Part shown: positions 1 through 12,465 of the stretch, in pieces | How the letters are laid out: each line of letters begins with the position of its first letter | Position numbering within the stretch: the first letter of the stretch is position 1 | Origin: Paulinella micropora | Lineage: Eukaryota > Cercozoa > Imbricatea > Euglyphida | NCBI GenBank assembly: GCA_009731375.1 | Contig: BJOX01000029.1 | Location: 1,304,931-1,368,930, forward strand | Direction of reading: 5' to 3' | Length of the DNA: 64,000 nucleotides | The notes under the pieces: generated by a model | Database searches by the model: none | What the model was told of the DNA's origin: nothing | Seen by the model: only the letters and a program-made list of their open reading frames with translations | Program-made: the position numbers and the translations under genes

Positions 1-15
1 CGCTACAAGCTGAAA

Positions 16-1239
16 ATGCAGCAAGCAGCGAGCTCTGCGGCGGGTGCACTGCAAGAGATCTGCGTCATACCAGTTTTGCTGGGATCCGATGGCACGCCTG
101 TGGTTTCTACACAGTACAGTGCCCCCCACAGTGTATGGGTAAACACCATCAAGAATATTGCCTTCTCTACATCAGGCGAGCTGTGGATGGGAGGCATAGT
201 GGGAGGTCCGTATATCCCCCCAAGCCTGAAAACAGCCTTTTCGACTCTGGTCCATCAGCTGCGCCATGCATATTTGCCGCGTATGGTGCGTGACCGGGAA
301 GGAGTCGAGAAGACATGCAGTGTCCTATGCTTAGGAGTGATGGCAGACGGCCAAGGTCAAAAGCATATCGCCGGTACTAATCAGAGCGGCAAGTACGCAT
401 GTCGCTGCTGCTTCACAGAGTTTGTCACAATCGGGAGCACTCATACTATCACTCCGGACTTTCGAGCCTTTCTCCCAGTCGGTCATCCCATGCGCACTGA
501 TGCTCGTTATGGACCGCCCTGTGCCACGGCTCCACCCCAAAACAAGACAGCTGTGTGGTATGCTGCTCGAGCGTCGGACGTGCGACGACATAACGAAGGT
601 CTTCGTCCGTTCCAAAAGCCGCACCATTCTCAAGGTGTCAAGTATGATAATGCGTGCCAAGGAATCCCTGCCTTCGATTCTGTGTTGGATATGATGGTTG
701 ATGGAATGCACGTTGACGAAAACGCCGTTGCGCATATTGTTGCAATGACGTCGGATGACTCTGAAGGAAAGAAACATCCCAAACACAAGCCCCTGCCAGG
801 TCAGCCAAGACCTGTACGCAGAGAGCGTGATGACACGGACGCCCAATACGAGGCTCGACTCATAAGAGAAGAAGCTCTCTTTGCTGCACGCGTAGCTGAA
901 TTGACCAAGATCAACAAGCAGTACTCGAACCTGGCCTTGGGAATGTCTATCAGGAAGGAGATCGACATACGTTACATGGCAGTGCGGGCACTGCGAGGGC
1001 AGCGTGGGACGGGGTCACCGTACGGAACATTTGGCAAGGCCAAGGTAGCGGACGCTTCGTTTTTCCTTCGTTTTTGTGGCCCTTGGATTTATGATGGTCT
1101 GGGCATCAACCAAGAAGTACTCAAGTGTTTAGCGCGTCTTTTTCGTGTTCTGCGCGTAACCAAACTGCGCAAAATACCTAGCGACCCAGTGGCATTGAAC
1201 AACCTAGGCACGTGGATCACCGAACAGGTACTCTGGCAA

Positions 1240-1240
<1 letters not shown>
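16..1240 (+). pseudogene. Tnp2-like CACTA transposase, first part
   Basis: An open frame of about 408 codons runs in from near the window edge and ends in a homopolymer of A. The protein has a Cys-rich piece (SGKYACRCCFTEF, about residue 124) and, about 90 residues later, an acidic stretch (FDSVLDMMVDGMHVDENAV), both in the order expected of Tnp2-type transposases, where a CxxC segment precedes a D-x-MH core. The C-terminal part (IDIRYMAVRALRG, then FFLRFCGPWIYDGL) also looks like folded protein. It cuts and joins DNA at element ends in active relatives. The frame is lost at the poly(A) run, and the next coding piece starts about 280 bases later, so the gene is broken here or interrupted by an intron. 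The true start is probably upstream of the window. Confidence 0.6.

Positions 1241-1288
<48 letters not shown>
1241..1288 (+). repeat. Poly(A) run inside the transposase
   Basis: An uninterrupted run of A directly follows the first transposase piece and turns its frame into poly-lysine. It is followed by subterminal-type repeats. It could be a replication-slippage tract, the tail of a retroposed fragment, or an assembly join. Confidence 0.9.
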
Positions 1289-1293
<5 letters not shown>

Positions 1294-1302
1294 CAGTAGT
1301 GA

Positions 1303-1412
1303 TAGTCACTACCGTTTTAGTGATGGGCACTAGCCTTGTAGTGATGGGCACTAGACCGGTAGTGATGGGCACTAGCATCTTAGTGATGATCACTATAGTG
1401 GTCGTCATCATA
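1303..1412. repeat. Internal block of CACTA-type short repeats
   Basis: Five to six tandem copies of AGTGATGGGCACTA-like units separated by short spacers. They match the subterminal repeats at 2888-3430 but lie between two transposase pieces, where such repeats are not expected. A nested copy of an element end, or an internal rearrangement, would explain them. Confidence 0.75.
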
Positions 1413-1521
1413 GGGTATATTGTCTAGTCACTACATCTTGACAATACTAATAATGATCATTGTATGCAAGATTTACATTGAATGGACGTAATGTATGAAG
1501 GTGAACATATCCTTGTAGGTA

Positions 1522-2738
1522 GTGAAGATTGCACGTGTCCTGCCCAGGACGGAGCATACCTTTTGGCTGCATCAACTTGTGTGTGGAGTTATGCATCACA
1601 TGAAGAATTGGGGCCCTCTACCAGACACTTCTGCGTATTGGCTAGAGAGGCAGCAGAAGTTCCTGAAAGGCCAAGTACATAGCCAGAAAGACCCTGAAAT
1701 GACTCTTTTCAAACGCTGGAGTGATGTTGCATGTCTGAAGACTACATTTGGACAGGCAATCTCCGACTTGCAACAAAGCGCTGCCATGCCAAACACCAGG
1801 AAGAAATGCTTTCAGTTTGATGAAAAACAGCTCCAGCTCCAGGTGAATCCGGATGAACCAAACAAGTTAATTTGTACAAAAAAGTACAAGCTAGCTGAAG
1901 AGCAGCGTACGGATGTCATTTTGTTCTTGGAAAAGTACTGGAGAGAGTTAGGACTTTCTCGAGTTGATGAAAACAAGATGCAAACAAATGAACGTCCTGA
2001 TTTCTCTGCTCTTCGTTGTGACGTTACTAAGCACCGGAGGGCAGTCGTCCGAGCGGTGTGCATGATATGTGGTGAAGCATCCAACAAACGTTACGCAGGA
2101 GGAACATGTGCAGTTGCAAAGGAAGATCTCAAATGAGATTTTCCAGGTGGGGTTCGCAGCAGTGCGAGATATGGTGCATATATCCGCTATTACTTTGCAG
2201 TGGCATTGACCAATCCAGACATAACTTTGGAACTCGCAGCGGTAGAGCTTCTGTGGTGCTACGCAGATCCAAAAAGCGTGGTATGTGGCTATGTAAAGCG
2301 GTTCCCGATCGCAAAGAGAAATTGCAATTTCTCCCTTTGAGCTCATTGGAGATGCCTTGCGTGACTGCAGACGTACCTACCAAGAGTGGCTGCATGTATT
2401 GGATTCCGGTCGATGATTCCATTCTGCCTGATTATATGCAAGAGGCAGTGGATAGGTTGGTGGATGGTAAGGATCCTGCACCAGCACCTGACCAAGACAT
2501 TCCTGAGGTTGATCTTGATGCGTTATATGCGAGCGACAGTGAGGCTGATCAGAAACTGCCAGAAGCAAGACAAATACTAGAGGTGAATCTGAAATTGTCA
2601 GATGATGAGGCGGAGCAAGGTGGGGTGGACTCTAGGCCTGACGCTCCTAGTCTAAACAAGATTTTTGCGGCCCCGGACGGTGAGGAAAATAATGATAGCG
2701 ATGTTGAGTACTCTTGGATCAGCAGGAGACAGATGTAA
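1522..2738 (+). pseudogene. Tnp2-like CACTA transposase, second part, frameshifted
   Basis: The first frame (1522-2136) contains LHQLVCGVMHHMKNWGPLP followed by WLERQQKFLKGQVHSQKDPE. This closely follows the Tnp2 pattern in which an LH...H motif and a KWGPLP-like turn precede an ER...K...H/N segment and an acidic pair. Coding then jumps frame: a stretch with FAAVRDMVHISAITLQWH lies near 2130-2208, PDITLELAAVELLWCYADP follows from about 2216 in another frame, and the acidic tail (VDDSILPDYM, then DLDALYASDSEADQK) lies in a third. Such frame changes within 300 bases without good splice signals point to decay, though sequencing error is possible. It belongs with the piece at 16-1240. Confidence 0.6.
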
Positions 2739-2887
2739 GAAATTAATTGAATCCAGCAACATTTTAGACACAGTCTACCTTTTAAATCAAGACACTGATT
2801 ATTAAAAATATCACAGTGACGCTCATATTTCATACAGAGACAGAGTATAGATAACTTTAATATGATGTTCAATATAACTAGTTCCGG

Positions 2888-3435
2888 TCACTATGACCTT
2901 AGTGATAGACACTCACAAGGTAGTGATGGTCACTACATTATGACACTTAGTGATGATCATTAAGACTTGTATTAGCTTGAGCGTGTAGTGATCATCACTG
3001 AGACACACTCTAAACAAGATCACTACCCTAGTGATCGTCACTATGGTTTTTATCACTAACTTTTTTTAGTTTTGTAACACATCACTAACGTAGTGATGGT
3101 CACTACGTATTTCATCACTAACGTTCAAGTTCATCATAGACAACTAGTGTAGTAATGATCACTACGTGTTTCATCACTAACTTTTTTTAGTTTTGTAACA
3201 CATCACTAACGTAGTGATGATCACTACGTATTCCATCACTAACTTTCATCAAGATCACTAGTGGTAGTGATGATCACTACGTATTTCATCACTAACTTTT
3301 TCTAACTTTTTCAATAATGCAAATGGGTAGTGATCATCACTACCCTCATCACTAAGAAAAAATATTCATCACTACCAGCGTAGTGATGCATCACTACGTG
3401 CTAAGTGATCATCACTTCATTTCATCCGTGTAGTG
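2888..3435. repeat. CACTA subterminal repeats and right terminus
   Basis: More than ten copies of a roughly 16-base unit, TAGTGATGRTCACTA, occur in both orientations with A/T-rich spacers; CATCACTAACTTTTT recurs between them. Each unit is close to a palindrome. The array ends at TAGTG (3431-3435). Such repeats are known in CACTA elements as binding sites for the element-encoded accessory protein. Confidence 0.8.
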
Positions 3436-3793
3436 GGCTTGGGGACCGTAAAAATCCACAATTTCTTGACAAGATTTGATAGAACTAAAAAAAAAATGAA
3501 AAGGGATATCTGGTAAAAATACCTATTTTGGAGGCAAAAAAACTAAAAGAAATAAAAAGTTCCTGCAGTAATTTTTTCCAAACCCAAACCCACGAGCAGT
3601 GGCTTTTCAAACAACAACTATGAAAATATACCGCAAAAGCTGTACTGACTGCAAGGGCGGCCGGACCGACCGAAACTTCATAGATTTTAAGCCTTCTTAC
3701 CTGTTTTGGGATGTCCCGGCCGAATAATAGTGCCGTTAATTAGTTTCTAATAACCCTGCAAATCTTTCAGTACGCACACCTTCAATCGATATC
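3436..3793. other. Spacer upstream of the ROCO-TIR gene
   Basis: About 360 bases between the transposon end and the proposed start codon at 3794. It is A-rich with several short homopolymers and no convincing open frame. It should hold the promoter, but I see no clear TATA box or other named element. Confidence 0.5.
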
Positions 3794-4500
3794 ATGTTGT
3801 CGCTTCTGTCGCGCTTACGAAAAAGAAGCGACAACACGAGTACTAACAGTGCTACTAACATGGAGGCGGCTTTGGAAGCCTTCCGTTTGGGCAAGCACCA
3901 TGTCCTCAGTGATTTTCTGGTCTGTTATCTTTTCTTTTTTTATATTTTTCCTTTGTGTTGCCTTGTTGCATTGTTTTAAAACTTTTTCGCTTGAAGCTAC
4001 TCCTTTCTTTCAATTTTTGTTTGTGTTCATTGTGAAAAAGTGTGTTGCGCATGGGTATCTGCTCTGAATAGGCCAAGTATGAAGGCAAGAGGGTCGATCT
4101 CTCCAAAAAAAATCTGGGGATTTCTGGTGCCTTGGCAGTCGTCAAGGGACTGCAGGTCATTCGTAAGACATTACTATTACATCTGCAGCTCAGGGCTACA
4201 GCTATTTTGAGACAGCGGGCGGTAATATTTATGAAATGTTGATGTTTGGATAGGTGAATAAGTGTGTCACGGTGTGGTGTGTGTGGATGTGTGTGTGTGT
4301 GTGTGTTCTGTCTGTCTGTCTGTCTCTCTCTCTCCTTTCTTCCTCTCTTTCTCTCTCTCTCTTTCACTCTCACTCTCTCTCTCTCTCTCTCTCTCTTAAC
4401 TTCTCTCTCTCTCTTAACTTCTCTTCTCTGCTCTCTTTCTCTGTCCTTCTCTCTTCTCTGTTTCTCTCCTCTCCCTCCATCCATCCCCCCCTCCCTCTCT

Positions 4501-4531
<31 letters not shown>

Positions 4532-4532
4532 C

Positions 4533-4574
<42 letters not shown>

Positions 4575-7167
4575 GATATACTTAAAGAGCCTGTGCGATG
4601 GAAGCAGCGCCTTCAGCACCAATTTTGTTATTCTGCAAATCGAGCGTGACAAGGGTGCTTTCAACTCATATAGTTCTCATATAGTTGTAATAGAGGTTCA
4701 GGCTTGTCAACGTTTTGTTGACCTGTACAAGCGAAACAAATATGCTATCAAATGCTAGCATCTTGTTCACCTGCACTCACAAACAAAGCATAATTGAAAA
4801 GTGCTACCGCGCGCGATAGCATTTATAACAAATAATGTTGATATTTCTTATGTAGGTGAACAACACTGTGCAGACCCTCAATCTCTATGGCAACAATATC
4901 GGACCCGATGGCGCAAAAGCTATCGGCAAGGCGTTGGAGGTACCTTAAGCATATTTGCGATCGCAGCAGCACCTTCAGGACCAATATCGTTCACTGATAT
5001 GTCCAACGTTTGCAGTTTGCATTCCTTATTTTCCTGTCAAACAAAATTGTCACTCGTTTATGCTACCGCGCGCGCGGTAGCATGGATGAAATGTTGATGT
5101 TTGGGTACAGGTCAACAAAAGCATTACTGGCCTCAACCTCAACTTGAATAATATTGGCCCTGATGGAGCTGCTGCCATCGGGAAGGCTTTGGAGGTCAGA
5201 CCTTAATTGCTTCTGCGATCAGTGCAGCGCCTTTGTCGCCGATGTTGTAGCCCGATGTCAAGAGTTTGAACAGTTGTGTTCACCTAATTTGACCACACAT
5301 ACACACAACTTTGTGTCTTTGCTACCGCGGACCAGGTAGCACAGATGGAAAATTAATGTTGTTTGGATGCAGGTGAAGAAGATAAGACCATCTCTCTTCC
5401 TCTCTCTGTCTCTCTCTCTCTCTACACACACACACACACACATGCACGGACGGACAAAAATACCCATGCCTGTTACAAAAAAAGCATTTATTCACACAAG
5501 CATTTATTTCGCGCTAATACGTCGGGCATTCAATAGCTAAGCATGACTATCAAACATCAGATAAGTCGTACGCGCGCGTTACGCACCATGATTGAAGAAA
5601 CGATAACAATATTGCAATTCGGGCTGAATTCTTGAAGTTCAAGATGAAGTTCATGAAGATAACATTTTGAAAAGTGGCATTTGCCAACATACCCACATAT
5701 TGTTCATGCTTCTTTCTTTCCGTAGAACGCCACACAAAAATTGTTGTTTCACATATGCTATCCGCGCCCATAGCAAGTGTGTTTCACATGTGTAGGTGAA
5801 TCACACGTTGATCAGCCTTTACCTAGGCGACAACGAAATTGGCATCGCAGGGGCACAGGCGATTGGAGAAGGGTTGGTGGTACCTTTAGAGCTGCAGCAA
5901 TGTGCTTCAGTCCCTCATCACCGATTCCATTACAGTGATGCATGTGTATCTATTGTGCATACGTGTCTTGGTTGTATAGTTCCCTTGAATTATGTCTGTG
6001 AATAATTTGTTGTGTGACGTTCGCCGGAAAGTAAGAAATGAAAAAGTATGGGCGCATAGTGGCAAATGCATTTTTCACATCTTCATTTGCTAAAGTTCAC
6101 ACTAATCTTCAAGAATTCTTCCAAAACAGCAGCTTCTGCCCCAACCACTTCACGACAGATTTAGCTCTGTTGTGTTATGCAGTGAATCAAGCGGAATCGC
6201 ATACATCTCTTTGATGCGAGGATTTAGCTTGGCCACTGCCGCCAACACCTGAGCCGCTTTCCACGCTCAAGTTGTGTCGCAGATCCACTGACGCTTGGGT
6301 GGTCCTGTCCATTAGGTCAACCAGAGCATCAAGCACATATTCATTCAAGGCTCCTTGATCGATGTCGAGCAATTGCGTGACGGACAAGCAGAATTTGTAT
6401 TAATGGATGCTCCCGGTTGGGGTGAGTACCACCCTAATCGGCTCGACAAGCAATCGTACGATGACTTGAGCGCTACTGTTATCGCTTCTTTACTCACGGT
6501 GCGTAATGACTCATCTAATGTTTGTATAACTGTTTGATGGTAATGCTTAGCTATTGCATGCCCGACGTATGGGCTTGAAATAAATGTTTGTGTTTGTAAG
6601 AGGCATGGGTATCATTGTGCGTCCGTGCTTGTGTGTTCGTGTGTGTGAATGTGTGTGTGTGTAGAGAGAGAGAGAGAAATCTGTCTTCGATCGTCTCTGC
6701 CCTGCGTTGCCAGTTGCGCAGTTGTAGAGGTTTAGGCTAGTCAACGTGTGAAACACACATGCTATGACATGCTATCCGGCGCGGGTAGTACATGTAAAAG
6801 AATGTTGTCATATGTAGGTGAATAAAACATTGCGTAATCTCAACCTGAGGAATCATCATTGCATAGGGCACCAAGGAAAAATGCAGATAGCATCAGCACT
6901 GAAGGTATATGCAACACCTCACGAATTATCTGTGTCCCTCCGTCACGAATTTTGTTGCCTCCTGAATAAAGCTCTTGGAGAGTCTTGTTCACCTATATCC
7001 ACATATGTGACTGTTCGACTTGTCATTCCTCGCGCAAGCACAGCAGGTAGCATATGCAATAGAGTGATTAATGAGCCCTGTTGATATCTGCTTGTATGTG
7101 CAGGTGAACACAAGCCTTATGAATCTCTCTCGCTCTTACTCGCACCCTCTCTTTACTCACACACACA

Positions 7168-7226
<59 letters not shown>

Positions 7227-7708
7227 GAACACACACACACACATATTGCTACCCGCGCAACAAAATGTATCTTGTATCTGTGATATGATATCCAGATCAA
7301 CCCAACGCTTTTCGATTTGGACGGAGTGGAACTCAAGGACTGCTTCAAAGAGCTGCCTGCAGAGGTGCTGCAGCTGGGCAACAGAGGCATTCTGAGGTAT
7401 CTGCGCAGCCTTCAGTCGAGCGGCACGCGTCGGAGCTACCAAGGCAAGGTCGTCTTCCTGGGTGATATGGGGGTGGGCAAGACCAGGTACGGGCATGGTG
7501 ATCTCGTGCCTGAGTCACACAAATCGCAACTTCTTCTTCTACTTCTTCTTCTTCTTCTTCTTCTTTATTTCAGGCCAGCTAAAATTTTCTACTTCTTCTA
7601 CTTCTTCCTTCCTTCTCTCTCTCTCTCTCATTTTTTTTTCTTCTTTTTTTCTGGCTAAAAACTAAAGGGAGAGAAAACTCTAGAAAGAATATATATATAT
7701 GTATATAT

Positions 7709-7780
<72 letters not shown>

Positions 7781-10700
7781 GCTCGCCGACGCTCTGACCG
7801 ACCGCTGCTGCGCCTGCGTGGATAGTCTGATGCACACGCTGCAAGGTAAGCCCTACCAAGGCACCTCGACCGTGGGTGTTGACATACAAGAATGGGCAGT
7901 TACTCACCCGGATCCCGCCGTGAAAGAGCCTTTGACCCTGTCGACTTGGGACTTCGCCGGCCAAGAAATGTACACTACCTTTTGGTTTTATTTGGTTGTT
8001 TTCTAATCGTTTGCAACATGTACACGCACAGTAATTATCTTCTGACCATGCACAAACACAAAAATATACCTGCTCATAAATGCACATGTGTATAATACCA
8101 TACACTGACACGTTCGCGCGCATGCGCACTTGCGGATGACACTGGGCACGCCTAATTATGATTAACATTGATTGACAAAGGAACAATTTCTCGCAGTGAA
8201 TAGCACATGCAGCAAAGACACCACCTGTACATACAAAAAGGCATGCACGCGTGTGTATTCATTCCGTATTTGCATGTGTACTCTTATGTGCACAACTCTT
8301 GCGTTTGCACACGCTTATCTGAAATATTGTCTGTGTTTTAGTGTGCTTATTATACGTGTTATGTGTAGTGTGTGTGTGTATGTTCGTGCACATGTGTATG
8401 AGCTATATGAGCTACTATGCTTCCCATTTTGCATCTCGCGTTTGGAGAAATATGCAGGTTAGCAATGCAGGAAAGCACCCTTATCATACGTTTTTTCGTG
8501 TCTTGTGTTTGACAGGTATTACAGCGCTCATCAGCTATTTCTGTCGAGGCACAGCCTCTTCATGCTAGTGTGGGACCCCAGCACGACCGAGTACGTATTC
8601 CACGTTTTTTGGCGTGGGACTTGGCATGACTTGACTGTGTTTTTCTTCTATCATGCTTCACCTTGGCACCACACGCTCAAACGTAAACCGAGATCGCTGT
8701 GGCAGTAGAGATCCCGAAAGATAGATAGATGCATAGATAGATAGATAGATAGATATGTTTAATCTATGGGCGTGGCTTAGCTTGAAAAGCCATTGCCTCC
8801 TATACTACCCCCGACAAGAACTTTCAGCACCGGCCAAGCTGCACACCAACCACTGTCTCGCTGTGGTTGGTGTCTGTGCCCAGTTCAAGCCGAAAGGTAG
8901 CCGAGCCCTTTTGAACTATACGGGACAACACTAGAACACTCCCCAGGAGCGTGTGCCCTAAGGAGATGATGTCACAAGCAAGTCGAGGTTTCAGGAGTTC
9001 ACGCTCGTTGTGAGTTACCTTCTACAACCCCGACTTCATCAACCCTTTGCATCACGCCCCGACTTCATCAGCCATGGTCAGGAGTTGGTTGCCTGTTTAG
9101 CCCTTGCGCTGCGCGCGATTAACGGCGGACACAAAATCGTCATTATAGGGGGTTTGGTTTTAGGCCGGAGCACTGCGCAGCTGGCCCTCTGCATCCCCCC
9201 CGGGATAGATAGATAGATAGATAGACGGTTAGACAAGCATATGTAGATACACATACAGTCCACATACATACTCACATATTTATGCATATACTTAGATATG
9301 ATCCATCAGTCTGTTCATACCTCGACGCTGAAAGATATGCTGTTGTGGCGCAGTGAAGTCAAGGACGCTGTGGCCAAGCTCAATTTCTGGTTGAAGTCGA
9401 TCCAAGCTCGTGTAGACGCTCCGCAGGTCGGCGCACGGCTGTGGCTTATACGTAGATATACATGCTGTCAAGCTTATAAGCATCACAGAGTGTTAAAGCA
9501 AGGGCTTGAAATTATGATATCTATGCGCTCAAAGGTTACTTAGCTTCCATGAGTTTATCAGTACATACGCACTATTACATGCATGCAACAGAAGCCGTTC
9601 GATTCAAAGGTTGTGTCCTCGCTTACAATCCAACGTTGCCATATGTTTCCCCTCCCTTCCTTTTCATGCTGTCAACTGCCAAAAATAAATTCGTCAAGCT
9701 TGCATTACTTTAGGAATTTATTGTGTGCGTTGTGTGTGTGTGTTGTGTGTGTGTGTGAGAGAGTATGTGTGCGCTTGCGGGCAGGCATATATACACGTGC
9801 ATACACTGTGATACATACGTATACTTACTGCAGGCTGCTGGAGAATCCAAGTCTACTGGCCAGGGCGCTCCCGAGGTATGCCACTGATCCAAACTGCAGC
9901 AGCCAGACCAAACAAAAGCACGACGATAACTACCACCGTGTCATTAGCCACGATCAAATACAATCAGTGCGAATGTAATAAACAAGCAAACGAAAAGAAC
10001 AATATCAACAACACTCACAACGACATCAACAGGTGTGAGTGTGCAGGGCCATATCATCCTTGCTATCTTGATGGCAACTGGGTGGTGTCAAGTCTTTTGG
10101 AATTGTGCAACATGTGGTTCCAAGGCTTCCTCGTGTCCTCTTCTCCTTAGGCTTCCAAACCAAAAGTGTTTGTGGTGGCTACCAGAAGAGATAACCAGCG
10201 CCCCACGCCACAGGTAGCTTTCCTTCGCTTGCCGGTGGTGGAGTTTTGCCTTGCAACACGGAGGTCTTGTTGTAATAGGGATATGAGGACGAGATACGTA
10301 AACTATATTCAACACTGGAGCTCGTTTTCTACCATGTCAGCAACGTGGGTACTCTCGGCCTCCTTCCCAAAATTACTCTGCTAACGAATATATAGAATGC
10401 AACATTGCATAAACCTGCGCTGATTTTCATTGTGAAGCGGGAGTAAATACTGGAGGAAAAGAATAGAGAAGAGGAGTGTGTGCGTGTGTTGGTTTTTTTT
10501 TGGGGGGGGGGGGGGTTGGGAATCATTCATTCATGCCAAGTAGTGCATATCTTCAACTTGACCGCGAATTTTGATGGTGAAACTGATATTCGAGCAAGAC
10601 CAATGTGTGCGCGCAGGCAACCAGGAGGGGATCGAGGAGCTGCGCCGTGACATGGTCACTTGAAGTCTTGCATGTATGTATGTGTGTAACGTATGTATGT

Positions 10701-12417
10701 ATACTTATGCATGTGTGCATGCAAATATGTGTATGCACGTAGATACATGTATTGTGTACATGTATTATTCCTGTTTATCTTGTGCATGTCATATCACTGG
10801 AAATGGTCCCATGTGGCAGACACAAGCTGCAGCCTCACAGAAGGGCATGGGCCAGGAGCTGGCTCGCAGGTCCGTTCCAGAAAAAATGCCCGGCTGTTTT
10901 TAATTGTTTTGATTGCTTTCAAATTTGATTTTAGGCGTATGAAAAGGAACTTGCTTCCTTACATGTTCCCTGATGTGTGCATGTGATAGCTGGTTGGATT
11001 TCAGACAAGCTGTTCTCACGAAGCGCGAGTCCAATCCGTAAGGCGCCAGCCTCACCACCAACTTTTTCGTACATCTTTTGGTTTGTTCCGTGAAATAATA
11101 TGACAAAGCCATGCTTGGTTTGTCTCATAGTAATACTATTGCATACGAGTACATTTGCATACATATATGCCGGTTGATACTTGCATGCACGCACACATAC
11201 AATGTATGAACATAATTCGATCACACAGAAATAAATATGCATATACGGCGTGAACAGATACGTCGACAGCTGGACGCTACTGGAGCAATGGGCTAAGGAT
11301 TGCAAGCTTGAGGTAGAAGCAATCGACGCCGTGCTCGAGTAATCCATCATTCAGCAAACCTTGTGGCCGTCAGAGATTGGGGGAGAAGAGATTCAGGAGT
11401 TGGCAGTATGCTCTTGAACACTCATAGTGAATGAGCAAGAGAGATTTGTATACTAAACACCTTCGAAGCTGAAAGGATTGCGTTGTGAAAGCGTTCATGT
11501 TTGTGTGTATATGTTGCTTGCTGCGCAGGTACTTGCACATGTGTGGATCGGTCCTTTACTTCCCCGAAATCGGGCGGCTGCTGATCACGAGTCCTCAGTG
11601 GCTATCCGATGTTCTGTGCAAAGTTATCACACATGAACAGCGCACGAATCAAGCGCAATGCGGGCTGCTAACGACACAAAAGGTGTGGCTCTCAACTCAG
11701 ACTGCGAGCAAATTCCCGCCGCGTGTCTAGCCAGCAGCAACCTTTGCTAATATCTTCTCGCCGTGCATCATTGATCCATGCCTTGTCTAACACTTGTATC
11801 ACGAGCTCGCATATGCCAAGCCAGCCCAAGGAACAGTGCTTGGGAATATATGGTTTTTACGTATAACCGAATATCCAGAATGTATGTTCCCAGCAATGCT
11901 AGCGCACTATGTTAACATATTCGATATTTTTACTGGAGCATGGACCTGTTGGAAGATATCTACTGACCAGACCGTTTCTCATGTTTTCAACTGACTCTGA
12001 CCTGACCTGTGAGTGAATTTGAGAGCTTCGTACTGTAGCTATAGTGCGCTCGATTTGTGATCGCTAACTTTAAATAATGGGTTGATTGGTGTGCAGAGGG
12101 ACGAGGTCTGGAAAGAGTACGTAGCACCCCTCCTTTTGTGTTTCTGCGACCTGCTTCTTCACCATCTGGCCGCGCGCACTGCCAAACCACGGCCCGTTCA
12201 GGAACAATAACACTTTATTTGATGCCTTGCCTTGGCATGCTTGAATTTGCTTGCATTCGCTCAAGGGGGGCATAATTCGCAATTTTGTGCGTTTGCTTTT
12301 TGCTTGTTCTCCTCTCTCTCTCTCTCTCTCCATCTATCTATCTTGGTTTGTTTCTCTCTCTCTCTCTCTCTCATCTCCCTCCCTCCCTCCGTCCCTCTAT
12401 CCCTGAAATTGTGTGTG

Positions 12418-12465
<48 letters not shown>

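Larger units (their letters stand above)
1..3435 (+). mobile_element. CACTA (En/Spm) DNA transposon, right part
   Basis: The left end lies outside the window. The right end is read at 3431-3435, where the sequence ends in TAGTG, the complement of the CACTA terminus that names the superfamily, followed by GGC as a possible 3-bp target duplication. The block at 2888-3430 is packed with short inverted motifs of the type TAGTGATnnTCACTA, the usual subterminal repeats bound by the element's own protein. Coding pieces at 16-2738 resemble Tnp2-type transposase but are broken into several frames, so this copy looks inactive. Family assignment rests on the TAGTG end, the subterminal repeats and the Tnp2-like motifs together; without the left end the target duplication cannot be confirmed. 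Confidence 0.75.
4072..6904 (+). repeat. LRR exon cassettes, one repeat per exon
   Basis: Exons 4072-4155, 4856-4939, 5111-5194 and 5796-5879 are each exactly 84 nt, and 6818-6904 is 87 nt. All start and end in phase 0. Each encodes one 28-29-residue LRR of the ribonuclease-inhibitor type, with pattern VNxTLxxLNLxxNxIGxxGA followed by AIGxAL. Example: 4856 reads [20 protein letters not shown]. The first (4072) is more divergent ([14 protein letters not shown]). Because lengths are multiples of three and phases match, cassettes can be gained, lost or swapped without breaking the frame. The introns between them are visibly related to one another, so the exon plus its intron was duplicated as a unit. 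Confidence 0.85.

Noticed and set aside
1241-1288. Processed-gene tail (retroposed transposase)
   Set aside because: The A run is inside the element, followed by more element sequence and further transposase; no target duplication seen.
6187-6387. Minus-strand open frame opposite the candidate exon
   Set aside because: No splice or start signals, and it overlaps the plus-strand candidate with better signals.
9010-9216. Small gene in family A
   Set aside because: The open frame is present in both copies only because the copies are nearly identical; no start context or homologue recognised.
10480-10516. G run as a telomere-like or quadruplex element
   Set aside because: A simple T/G homopolymer tract in an intron; no repeated telomere unit.
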